In this document: one piece after another, positions 56,901-63,163 of the stretch
How the letters are laid out: every line of letters begins with the position of its first letter
Position numbering within the stretch: the stretch's first letter is position 1
The notes under the pieces: model-generated
Told to the model about the DNA's origin: nothing
The model's input: only the letters and a program-made list of their open reading frames with translations
The model's database searches: none
Program-made: the position numbers and the translations under genes
Assembly (NCBI RefSeq): GCF_946151065.1
Contig: NZ_CAMGZA010000003.1
Span: forward strand, 1 to 64,000
Direction of reading: 5' to 3'
Length of the DNA stretch: 64,000 nucleotides
From: Microbacterium sp. Marseille-Q6965
GTDB taxonomy: Bacteria > Actinomycetota > Actinomycetes > Actinomycetales > Microbacteriaceae

Positions 56901-57255
56901 CGGGCGAGATGCTCGACGCCGGGGTCACACCGGTGACGAGGCAGGCGTCGGGGAGGGCGCTGAAGGCGCCGCGGGGGATGGTCACCTCGAAGGTGACGTT
57001 GTCGACCGGCTCGTTGGCGGGAGCGGCGGCGTCATCGTTGACGTTGACGCGCCATTCCGCGGTCACGACGTCGCCGGAGGCCACCACGCTGGGCGCGTTC
57101 TCCGCCCACCGGCCGGAAATCTCGTAGACGGTCGCGGCCACGGCGGGCGTCGCGACGAGCACGCTGCCCGCCGTCACGATGATCGCGGTGGCCGCGGCGG
57201 CGATCGCGCGAAGGCCGCGCGGCGCGCGGAACGAACGCGAGGTCGACGTGTTCAT
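50932..57255 (-). CDS. Giant repetitive cell-surface protein with a wall-sorting-like tail
   Basis: It is a 2107-residue exported protein. ATG 57255 starts a good signal peptide (LRAIAAAATAIIVTAGSVLV...ATPAVAA); a longer frame from 57333 is less likely. Residues ~45-560 are a non-repetitive Trp-rich region. Two DUF11-like beta domains follow (near residues 580 and 880), then from about residue 995 seven tandem DUF11-like repeats of roughly 150 residues, each opening with K-x-(I/V/L)-S-x-G-P-x-P-N-G-D-G-T-W. Most repeats have a conserved Cys pair (CPAPGSG and DEDCA), suggesting a disulfide or isopeptide link. The tail PLERTG, hydrophobic helix and RRRR resemble a sorting signal, but LERTG departs from LPXTG. 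Adhesin or stalk role inferred. Confidence 0.87.
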   Translation of the reverse strand: MNTSTSRSFRAPRGLRAIAAAATAIIVTAGSVLVATPAVAATVYEISGRWAENAPSVVASGDVVTAEWRVNVNDDAAAPANEPVDNVTFEVTIPRGAFSALPDACLVTGVTPASSISPDGKTLVCNLGTQDQGTAHVVQTPIRADGQSGDRIDAVATIGDETADVPFITIENPFAMDMVWQTPTSGIGWADNYVDIDVQWTLFTQAGSDPGPDSVSYRLDVTNPVGAEIRVGPQACSPFTTGGATGHPWSGAGHPAEQTAPFVDGCSLTRNADGSFTLTLTGIDYSRLQVPTRDSVGRALPANREAVASGTVWFRFMSGANNSMTLTSSAPTYQSPSGATSTDDPSNNTSNKVWTRGGWSNAWQPEFTGIQVPSWWSNEFRVSPGRTVQSTTTAEWASSNPATVFGQCQILDTRYVDFVWAEISHGWGGASLPGVALEYYVGSAVTVDPASGSYDPNAFRCDQDPAGWTTTPAAGQTVKAVRALYPFSAMTGNPRSSLNVRHMIKPTAPVGTDVWEWGAAYVNGAWQYPARSMNPAEPTRWGPLTPGKRYPYAESGRDVLYVIGVTPAVTKSVDRSSVKPGVPATYTLTYSANGTGAIDPTVDDFGLVDTLPAGMTYVPGSANPAPTVTTNGSGQQVLTWDLDGVPTNALQTLTYQAVAAADVTPGAALTNSVVASVEGESSTPATAQVTVSTNGFTSIAKSTDRWFIANPDGDGSGESGSWTVTLRSEDPLPQAFTDTIDILPYEGDGRGTDFEGTYDVTGVDVPAGATVYYTTDAPATLSDDPSDRSNGPAPGTVDPARWSTAPVANPTAIRVIGGELAPGATFAFTVHIQPEGAEPGDVYVNRAQAIAEHTELVMRTSEPLTMGAMYSVSLKKYVQDRDGNWVDANDAAEYPSFRPGETVNYRIVVTNTGQGTLRDLVVTDDKQPELGSFEIAELLPGEDNAHVEEYSIVLEEGGLDTVVNNACVNVSTLPADMIGEVQESCDPAGFEVDGDPTHEKTLLSATPIGNGQWEVVYGIDVTNTSAHPTSYDLADTLRFTPEATIVSAQVTDSPAGVTLATPAWNGQGEAAIAQNVPLLGNDDPGYAAHHYELTVIAEVPLQVPGAGANPDSTSCPGDGSDAEQGFNNTSQLTDARGGVEDDQACAPIPSIDIDKGVSAGPVPNGDGTWTVTYDIVATNDGAFDGTYRVTDRMTADGDLEVVSGSVTTAPAGVTPNASWTGLGAEGADENVIASGVTLPAGASHTYRVEVIIGIADGVTGVPVVTSCAADPNESGGLSNAAGIEHNDLTDEAEACVTIAYVTVDKTISDGPTPNGDGTYTIVYDIVAENVGGGAGEYDLYDRLRYGAGIDIISADVVTTPGGVTAEGSWTGRGPDDDSPENLVAENVPLAAGGLHTYQVEVVVETDEATVDPNELRCPAPGSGDNGGLANSASVDHNGIIAQDEDCASLPLIDVDKEISDGPTPNGDGTWTITYDLVATNTGGAAGDYDVRDQLRYGDGIVVESATVSTAPVGVTPEAGWTGQGADLRDAENLVAGGIELEAGGTHTYQVQVVVSMDRDVVTPEDLACPAPGSGDRGGLANTVELEHNGETRDDEDCAPLPLIDTTKSLSGAVTPVDGQDGVYDVTYEITAINRGPGAGSYDLDDTLAPGDGVTIVGIEQVVTDAPDPVGINSGFDGLGDVRIVTGQPIDGATGAPVVHTYTVTVRYAVDLSDVEIRDTESCTTGDGSTVPGGLNNVATVGWNGIEESDDECVRPGKPTLDKSLVSAKPVGDGKWEVVYDLTVGNVGTEATTYDLDDEFLFAPVITVDSVAVDGPDGVTVNPGFDGDADQVIATDVSIAGLDDDGYAPHIYRVAVVANVPLHFDAAEPDGTGAPGCTMAPGGNFIEQGLNNAATLTDETGGTQTDTDCAPLPSIEIDKAMDGDPVAGEDGLWTVRYVVTATNDGAAAGEYDLVDRLRYGAGLEVRSAVVIDAPEGVTPSSSWTGRGEDGSDENVVAADVALGAGVTHTYRVSVTAVLDTDAADASTLACPKPGSGEPGGFANTAGLAHNGLSDAAGACAVPEWPEDVPSPLERTGATIAAGVIGAAVLLLLLGGGLLIARRRRIAAA

Positions 57256-57457
57256 TGGTTGTACTCCCCCATTGGACGACCGACCTCGCCGCGCCACACC
57301 ACGCGCGGCACCAGTCGGGCTCACACCATACACTCAGGTTCCGCCTCGCCCGGACAACGTGTGCGCCGTAATTCACCCGACACTTCACCCTCCGCGCGCC
57401 GGGGAGGGGGCGCCCCCACCCGTCCACGACTCGAACCCTCCGATCGGTCACCAGCAC

Positions 57458-57475
57458 TTTTCGGCACACCTAAAA
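57458..57475. promoter_or_regulatory. DtxR/MntR-type operator upstream of mntH
   Basis: TTTTCGGCACACCTAAAA is a near-palindrome of the form TTTTNGG-N4-CCNAAAA that ends 18 bases before the mntH start. With a DtxR-family gene directly after mntH, it is the likely manganese-responsive site. Confidence 0.72.
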
Positions 57476-57493
57476 ATCTGGCACACTGTCGGC

Positions 57494-58753
57494 ATGACGA
57501 CGGAGACGACGACGCGCACCGCACCCCGGCCGGCCTGGCTACTCGGCCCCGCCCTCGTGGCGGGAGTGGCCTACCTCGACCCCGGCAACGTGGCCACGAA
57601 CATGTCGGCGGGCGCGCAGTTCGGCTACCTGCTCGTGTGGGTGGTGGTGCTCGGCAACGCGATGGCGTGGCTGATCCAGTACCTCTCGGCCAAGCTCGGC
57701 GTCGTCACCGGCCGCAGCCTGTCGCAGACCCTCGGCGAGCGCATCCGCCGCCCGTGGGCGCGGCGCGCCTACTGGCTCCAGGCCGAGCTCGTCGCCATGG
57801 CCACCGACATCGCCGAGATCATCGGCGGAGCCGTCGCCCTGTGGCTGCTCTTCGACGTCCCGCTGCTCATCGGCGGGCTCATCACGAGCGCGGTCTCGAT
57901 GATCCTGCTCGCCGTGCAGTCCACGCGGGGCGCGAAGCCGTTCGAGTTCGTCATCATCGGGCTCATGGCGGTCATCGCCGTCGGCTTCACGGTGGGCGTC
58001 TTCGTGGGCCCGCCCGATCCCGCCGCCACCGCCGCGGGGCTGCTGCCGCGCTTCGAGGGGACCGCATCGGTTCTGCTGGCCGCGTCGATCCTCGGCGCGA
58101 CGGTCATGCCGCACGCCATCTACGCGCACAGTGCCCTGTCGCGCGACCGCTTCCACGGCCCCATGCAAGGGTTCGCGCGCCAGGAGGAAGCGGGCGTGCG
58201 CGTGCCGCGCCTGCTGCGCGCCACGAAGCTCGACGTCACGATCGCGCTGGTGATCGCCGGAACGGTGAACCTCGCCATCCTGCTGCTCGGCGCCGCCAAC
58301 CTGCCCGGCGTGCCGGGAACCGACAGCCTCGAGGGTGCGCACGCGGCGCTGTGGGACGGCCTGGGCCCCGCCATCGCGACCCTGTTCGCCGTGGGCCTGC
58401 TCGCCAGCGGCCTCGCGTCGACGTCGGTCGGCGCGTACGCGGGCGCCGAGATCATGTCGGGTCTGTTGCGGGTGCGCATCCCGCTGCTCGCCCGCCGGCT
58501 CATCACACTCGTGCCCGCCCTCGCCATCCTCGCCGTCGGCTTCGACCCCACCCAGGCGCTCATCCTGAGCCAGGTCGTGCTGTCGTTCGGCATCCCGTTC
58601 GCGCTCATCCCGCTCGTCGCCCTCACGGCGCAGGAGCGCACGCTCGGCGCGTTCCGCAACCGCTGGTGGACCACCGCGCTCGGCATCGTCTGCAGCGGGT
58701 TCCTCATCGCCCTCAACGGCGCCCTGCTGTGGCTGACCTTCACCGGCGCGTGA
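57494..58753 (+). CDS. mntH: Nramp-family Mn2+/metal transporter
   Basis: It is a 419-residue proton-coupled divalent-metal importer with 11 helices. The metal-binding motifs are DPGNVATNMSAG in helix 1 and MPHAIYAHSAL in helix 6. It is preceded by a DtxR-type operator and followed 13 bases later by a DtxR-family regulator, a standard manganese-uptake pair. Repression by Mn-loaded MntR is expected. Confidence 0.93.
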   Translation: MTTETTTRTAPRPAWLLGPALVAGVAYLDPGNVATNMSAGAQFGYLLVWVVVLGNAMAWLIQYLSAKLGVVTGRSLSQTLGERIRRPWARRAYWLQAELVAMATDIAEIIGGAVALWLLFDVPLLIGGLITSAVSMILLAVQSTRGAKPFEFVIIGLMAVIAVGFTVGVFVGPPDPAATAAGLLPRFEGTASVLLAASILGATVMPHAIYAHSALSRDRFHGPMQGFARQEEAGVRVPRLLRATKLDVTIALVIAGTVNLAILLLGAANLPGVPGTDSLEGAHAALWDGLGPAIATLFAVGLLASGLASTSVGAYAGAEIMSGLLRVRIPLLARRLITLVPALAILAVGFDPTQALILSQVVLSFGIPFALIPLVALTAQERTLGAFRNRWWTTALGIVCSGFLIALNGALLWLTFTGA

Positions 58754-58766
58754 GTACCCTGGTGGC

Positions 58767-59369
58767 GTGCCCTCCCCCGCTGTCGACGACTACCTGAAGA
58801 CGGTGTACGCGCACACCGAGTGGCAGGACGCCCCCATCACGCCCTCGGTGCTGGCCGCCCGGCTCGGCGTCGCGCCGTCGAGCGTGACCGAGATGGTGAA
58901 GAAGCTGGCGGCGCAGGGGCTCGTGGCACACGAACCGTACCGCGCCGTGCGCCTCACGCCCCAGGGCGAGCGCCGCGCCCTGGAGATGACGCGCCGGCAC
59001 CGGTTGATCGAGACGTGGCTCGTGCGCGAGTTCGGCTACACGTGGGACGAGGTGCACGACGAGGCCGAGGTGCTGGAGCACGCCATCAGCGACCGCCTGC
59101 TCGAGAAGATCGACGAGCGGCTCGGGAGGCCGCGCTTCGACCCGCACGGCGACGCGATCCCCGACGCCTCCGGTCGCGTGGAGCGGGAGCCGTTCGTGCT
59201 GCTGGCCGACGCCAGCCCAGGGCACGAGGGGCACGTGCTGCGCGTGAGCGATCGCGACCCCGACCTGCTGCGGGCGATCGAGGACGCCGGGATCGAGGTC
59301 GGGTCGGTCCTGCGTGCCGGCGACCCCGTGCCGCCCGGCGCCGAGGATGCCATCTGGCTCAGCGCCTGA
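58767..59369 (+). CDS. mntR: DtxR/MntR-family metal-dependent repressor
   Basis: It is a 200-residue iron/manganese-dependent repressor. The HTH is at residues about 5-60 (DDYLKTVYAHTEWQ, LGVAPSSVTEMVKKLAAQGL), the dimerisation and metal-site domain at about 65-140 (RRHRLIETWLVREFGYTWDE, HDEAEVLEHAIS with Glu/His ligands), and an SH3-like FeoA-type C-terminus follows. GTG 58767 is the likely start. With mntH and the operator at 57458 it makes a self-contained manganese circuit. Confidence 0.92.
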   Translation: MPSPAVDDYLKTVYAHTEWQDAPITPSVLAARLGVAPSSVTEMVKKLAAQGLVAHEPYRAVRLTPQGERRALEMTRRHRLIETWLVREFGYTWDEVHDEAEVLEHAISDRLLEKIDERLGRPRFDPHGDAIPDASGRVEREPFVLLADASPGHEGHVLRVSDRDPDLLRAIEDAGIEVGSVLRAGDPVPPGAEDAIWLSA

Positions 59370-59400
59370 CGGCACCGCTCCGCGCTGCGTGCGTCAGGCG
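59363..59400. terminator. Inverted repeat spanning the mntR and convergent-gene stops
   Basis: CGCCTGACG and CGTCAGGCG form a nine-base-pair stem around a 20-base loop. Each arm contains one of the two convergent stop codons, so the repeat could end transcription in both directions. Confidence 0.5.
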
Positions 59401-60158
59401 ATGATCGCCGCGACCTGGCGGGCGAGCGCGACCCGCGCCGCCGCCGTCTCGGGCCGCGGATCGTCCATTGCGAACACGACCACCCGACCGAGCCCCACCG
59501 TCACGCTCAACGGCAGATCGCGGTGTGCCGACACCAGCTCGCGCACGCGCCCGGCCCACGCCGGCTCCTCGTCCGCGCCCGTCCACGAACGACGCCCGCC
59601 CTGGGTCCACGCCGGCGTGATGAGGAGCGGATCGGGCAGCGACGCATTCGACGCGGCGAAGCGCACCTGACCGGTCGCCGCCGGAACCACGACGATCTCG
59701 CGCCGGCGCACCTGCCGTCGCGACCCCGGGATGGCGCGAAGCACCCAGGTCTCCACCCGGGTGGCGCCCGACTGATCGGCCGTCATGATCCGCCCCCTCG
59801 CGGCCGTCACGCTCCACCCGCGCGGAATGGCAAGGTCGACGTCCTGCGGATCGGCGGGACCGTCGCCCCCCTGCGTCCATCCGTGCGCCGCGGCCCACGC
59901 CGCACGGGCGGCGGCCACGCGGCCGTGGACCGCCTCGACGCCGCTGCGGCCGCTCACAACGAGGGCGAGGACGACCCCGGCCACCAGGATCGCCGCCACG
60001 ATGCCCATGCGCGCCGGCTGCGGCAGGCTGCCGGTCAGCACCGCCGCGAGCACGGCGGCCGCCACCGTCCCGATGCCGACGAACAACGGCCTGCCGGCCG
60101 TGCCGGTCCACGCCCGGGCGCCCAGGGCCGGCCGTGCCGCCGCGTCAGCGGAGGTCAT
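59394..60158 (-). CDS. Two-helix membrane protein of an ESX-like group
   Basis: It is a 254-residue protein of unknown function. Two helices (PLFVGIGTVAAAVLAAVLTG, MGIVAAILVAGVVLALVVSG) lie in the first 70 residues and are followed by a cytoplasmic or extracellular alpha/beta domain of about 180 residues with a Trp-rich stretch (HGWTQGGDG). Its ATG lies inside the end of the YbaB-like gene (14-base overlap), so it belongs to the same unit as the WXG-like and YbaB-like proteins; such companions are common in actinobacterial type VII loci. Confidence 0.62.
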   Translation of the reverse strand: MTSADAAARPALGARAWTGTAGRPLFVGIGTVAAAVLAAVLTGSLPQPARMGIVAAILVAGVVLALVVSGRSGVEAVHGRVAAARAAWAAAHGWTQGGDGPADPQDVDLAIPRGWSVTAARGRIMTADQSGATRVETWVLRAIPGSRRQVRRREIVVVPAATGQVRFAASNASLPDPLLITPAWTQGGRRSWTGADEEPAWAGRVRELVSAHRDLPLSVTVGLGRVVVFAMDDPRPETAAARVALARQVAAIIA

Positions 60159-60540
60159 CGCGCAGCACCTCCACCCGCGACGGGATCGACTGGTGGTACG
60201 ACGCGCTCATGAGGGTGGACAGCTCCGGGGAGGACGGCAGCGCGTGGGCAGCGAGCTCGTCGACCGCGTCACGTAGGGCGAGGAGGGCCCGGTCGTGAGC
60301 CTCCATCGTGAGCCGCGACAGCGTGGCAGGAGAGAGCGAGGGCGCCGAGGGCGTGAACTCGACGTCGCGAATCAGACCGTCCGAGCCGACCCGCACGCGC
60401 ACCTCGCGCCGGCTCGACCAGCCGACGTGCTCGCGCGCTTCCAGGTTCTGCGCGAACGCCTGACTCTCCTGAGCGGCCCGGTGGGCCTCCTGGCGCAGCT
60501 GCTCGAGCCGCTGCCTCGCCGCCAGCATCCCGTCGTCCAT
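60145..60540 (-). CDS. YbaB/EbfC-like protein of an ESX locus
   Basis: It is a 131-residue protein with a coiled-coil start (MLAARQRLEQLRQEAHRAAQ) and a small beta sheet (VRVRVGSDGLIRDVEFTPSA) typical of the YbaB/EbfC fold, which in actinobacteria often accompanies type VII secretion genes. ATG 60540 lies two bases after the upstream stop. Its likely role is as a partner or chaperone of the neighbouring secreted protein. Confidence 0.65.
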   Translation of the reverse strand: MDDGMLAARQRLEQLRQEAHRAAQESQAFAQNLEAREHVGWSSRREVRVRVGSDGLIRDVEFTPSAPSLSPATLSRLTMEAHDRALLALRDAVDELAAHALPSSPELSTLMSASYHQSIPSRVEVLRDDLR

Positions 60541-60542
60541 GC

Positions 60543-61376
60543 TCAGCCTCCCGTCTCCGTCTTCACGGCCTGGTCGGTGCCCGCGACGTACGCGCTGACC
60601 ACCGTGTGCGGAGCGATGCCGTAGTTGTACACACCGGCCTCGTCGAACGCCCGGTACAGGTCGGCGAGCACGTCGGTGAACCGGCCGGCCGCGCCGAGCA
60701 GCTCGTCCATCCAGCGGGCGGCATCGTCGACCCATCGCGCGATCGCCGAGGTGGCCTGGGCGACGATGACCGGAATGCCGATACCGAGCGAGGCGAGAGC
60801 CTCACCGACCCACACGATGAGCTTGCCGACGAGTTCCGCGCAGATGGCGGTCACGATCTGGCGCACCACCGTCACGACGGCGCTGCCTGCGGCGTAGCCC
60901 GACCGCATGCAGCGGCACGCGAACGCCATGACCGAGCACTGCTGCGCCTGCTGCGACAGGCGCTCTCGGAACGCGTCGCCGGCCGGTCCCTGCCAATAGT
61001 CCGCGGAGCGGTCGCGCACCTCGATCAGGCGCTCGGCCTGCGCGTCGAGCGCGCCGCCGACGTTCGCCCAGGTGAGCCCCACCGCGGTGACGACGGCCGG
61101 GTCGCCGACGAGCACGTTGAGCGCCTCCTGGAACCAGGCGCAGCGGTCGAGCAGGAACGACGCGACGCTCGACGCCAGGGTGCCGAGCGGGTCGACGGCC
61201 ACGCCGACGGCGTCGCCGATCACGGAGGCGCCGGAACCCAGCGCGCCCGCCCAGTTGCCCGACCCCAGGCTGTAGCCCGTCGAGAACAGTGAGCCGATGA
61301 CGGGCACACCGAGGGCGGTGCCATCGAACCATCCCGGTGCCTGCCACTCCTCAGGCTGAACGACCAGCGGATCCAT
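60543..61376 (-). CDS. Large WXG100-related protein, possible type VII substrate
   Basis: It is a 277-residue helical protein. A WXG-type turn is seen in DYWQGPAGDAFRERLSQ near residue 128, flanked by long helices, and it contains a hydrophobic region (VIVAQATSAIARWVDDAA). No signal peptide is present, as expected for an ESX substrate. It overlaps the next gene by one base (stop and start share base 61376). The C-terminus has no recognised toxin domain. Confidence 0.65.
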   Translation of the reverse strand: MDPLVVQPEEWQAPGWFDGTALGVPVIGSLFSTGYSLGSGNWAGALGSGASVIGDAVGVAVDPLGTLASSVASFLLDRCAWFQEALNVLVGDPAVVTAVGLTWANVGGALDAQAERLIEVRDRSADYWQGPAGDAFRERLSQQAQQCSVMAFACRCMRSGYAAGSAVVTVVRQIVTAICAELVGKLIVWVGEALASLGIGIPVIVAQATSAIARWVDDAARWMDELLGAAGRFTDVLADLYRAFDEAGVYNYGIAPHTVVSAYVAGTDQAVKTETGG

Positions 61377-61690
61377 CAGAGGCTCCTCATCAGTCGGGTG
61401 TACACGCGCGACGAGCCGAGGTCGACCTCGTCATACTGATCGGCGGCCGCTGTCGCACTCTCGGCGGTCGCCGAGACCGCCGACGCGAGGGCGCGCAGCG
61501 CCCCGCCGGCCGCGGTCTGCGCGAGGTTCGACGGCGGCACCATCATGACGCACAGCAAACCGAACGCCCGCTCAGACATCTTCTGCGCACTCGCGCCCGC
61601 CTGAGCGGCATCGTCCAGACCGGACGCCGCACCGCGCACCGCCGCGGCCCCCTGCCTGATCCCCTCGATATCCGCTTCGAAGTCGCTCAT
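61376..61690 (-). CDS. Small EspC/WXG100-like protein
   Basis: It is a 104-residue helical protein with two long Ala-rich helices (EADIEGIRQGAAAVRGAASG and LRALASAVSATAESATAAAD) around a central turn (MMVPPSNLAQ) that replaces WXG. The pattern matches type VII targets of the EspC group. It overlaps the YbaB-like gene upstream by four bases (ATGA). Confidence 0.62.
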   Translation of the reverse strand: MSDFEADIEGIRQGAAAVRGAASGLDDAAQAGASAQKMSERAFGLLCVMMVPPSNLAQTAAGGALRALASAVSATAESATAAADQYDEVDLGSSRVYTRLMRSL

Positions 61691-62028
61691 TCCTTCGCCC
61701 CCATGCCCATCGCGCGCCACGCGGCCGCGCTGAACTCACTCCGCCCGAGATCCGCGACGGGCGTCGTGCGCGCCCCGCGCGCCGCCGCATACGCCGCGTT
61801 GGTCGCCGCGAGCACCGCGCTCGCCAGCTCATCCGCGTCGAGCTCGTCGATCGCGTCGTCGTAGACGATGTCGCCGAGGATCCCCCGCGCGTCCACCGTC
61901 ACCCGCACAAACCCATCCGGGTCCTCGCCCGTCGCGCCCTCCGTCGGCGCCGATACCGGCGCCGCGGCGGCGCCCTGCAGACGACCGGCGATGCCCGCGA
62001 ACAGGGCGGTGAGATCCTCGGAGTGCAT
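61687..62028 (-). CDS. YbaB/EbfC-like protein, first gene of the ESX-like unit
   Basis: It is a 113-residue YbaB-like protein (FVRVTVDARGILGDIVYDDA, DADELASAVLAATNAAYAAA). It starts the minus-strand unit of five genes that ends at 59394. No EccC-type ATPase is in the window, so secretion would rely on machinery elsewhere. Confidence 0.6.
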   Translation of the reverse strand: MHSEDLTALFAGIAGRLQGAAAAPVSAPTEGATGEDPDGFVRVTVDARGILGDIVYDDAIDELDADELASAVLAATNAAYAAARGARTTPVADLGRSEFSAAAWRAMGMGAKE

Positions 62029-62215
62029 GCGACGAACGTAGCAGCGGGCCGCGCCAGCTCCGATGGGGAGAACTCACCCCCCTAGCGATACCGGCCGCGG
62101 CGCCGTGCGCATCGGGCGCCGCGCGCGTCGGGCGCCCCGCCATCCGCCTCCCGGACGATGCGGATCATCCCCTGGGCCGATGCGCGACGGGGCGGCCAGG
62201 CGCTGGGATGGGCAC

Positions 62216-63136
62216 ATGATCACGGCAGAGAACCTCACGAAGCGCTTCGGCGCCCACACGGCGGTGGACGACGTCTCGTTCACGGCGAGGCCCGGGCAGG
62301 TCACCGGCTTCCTCGGGCCGAACGGAGCGGGCAAGTCGACGACCATGCGCATGATCATGGGGCTCGATCGGCCCACCTCCGGGCGCACGACCGTGGGTGG
62401 TCGCCCCTTCGCCGAGCACGCCGATCCGATGCGGCAGGCCGGCGCGCTGCTCGACGCGAAGGCGGTGCACCCCGGCCGCACGGCCGAGGCCCATCTGCGC
62501 ATGCTCGCCGCGACCAACGGCATCTCACGGTCGCGGGTGAAGGAGGTGCTCGAGCTCACCGGTATCGAGGCCGTCGCCCGCCGCCGCATCGGCGGGTTCT
62601 CGCTCGGCATGCACCAGCGGCTCGGCATCGCCGCGACGATGCTGGGAGACCCGCAGGTGCTCATCTTCGACGAGCCCGTGAACGGCCTCGACCCCGAGGG
62701 CGTGCACTGGGTGCGCGGCTTCGCGCGAGCGCGGGCGGCCGAGGGCCGCACGGTGTTCATCTCGTCGCACCTCATGAGCGAGATGGCGCAGACGGCCAAC
62801 CACATCATCGTGCTCGGGCGTGGCCGGGTGCTCGCCGACGCCCCGATCGCCGAGTTCCTCGCCGCCGCCCGTCGCGAGGTCACCCGCGTGCGGGTCTCGG
62901 ACGGCGCCGCTCTTGCCTCGCTGCTGAGCAGCAGCGGGGTGACGGTCACCCCGGGGGCCGACGGTTCGCTCGAGGTGGAGGGTGTTCCCGCCCGGCGCAT
63001 CGCCCGCGTAGCGAGCGAGGCGGGTCTGGAGCTCGACGAGCTGACCCCCGTCTCCGCCTCTCTGGAGGAGGCCTACCTCGCGCTCACCGGCGAGGCGACC
63101 GAGTACCGCAGCGACACCGCGGCCCTGGCCGCCTGA
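62216..63136 (+). CDS. ABC-2-type exporter ATPase
   Basis: It is a 306-residue ATPase of the drug/antibiotic exporter class. Walker A GPNGAGKSTTMRMIM, signature FSLGMHQRLGIAATM (G in place of the second Ser), Walker B VLIFDEPVNGLDPEG and switch VFISSHLMSEM are present, followed by a C-terminal accessory domain. ATG 62216 aligns with the family start; a longer frame from 62063 is unsupported. Confidence 0.92.
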   Translation: MITAENLTKRFGAHTAVDDVSFTARPGQVTGFLGPNGAGKSTTMRMIMGLDRPTSGRTTVGGRPFAEHADPMRQAGALLDAKAVHPGRTAEAHLRMLAATNGISRSRVKEVLELTGIEAVARRRIGGFSLGMHQRLGIAATMLGDPQVLIFDEPVNGLDPEGVHWVRGFARARAAEGRTVFISSHLMSEMAQTANHIIVLGRGRVLADAPIAEFLAAARREVTRVRVSDGAALASLLSSSGVTVTPGADGSLEVEGVPARRIARVASEAGLELDELTPVSASLEEAYLALTGEATEYRSDTAALAA

Positions 63137-63163
63137 TCCCCATTCCCCGAAAGGCATATCACG

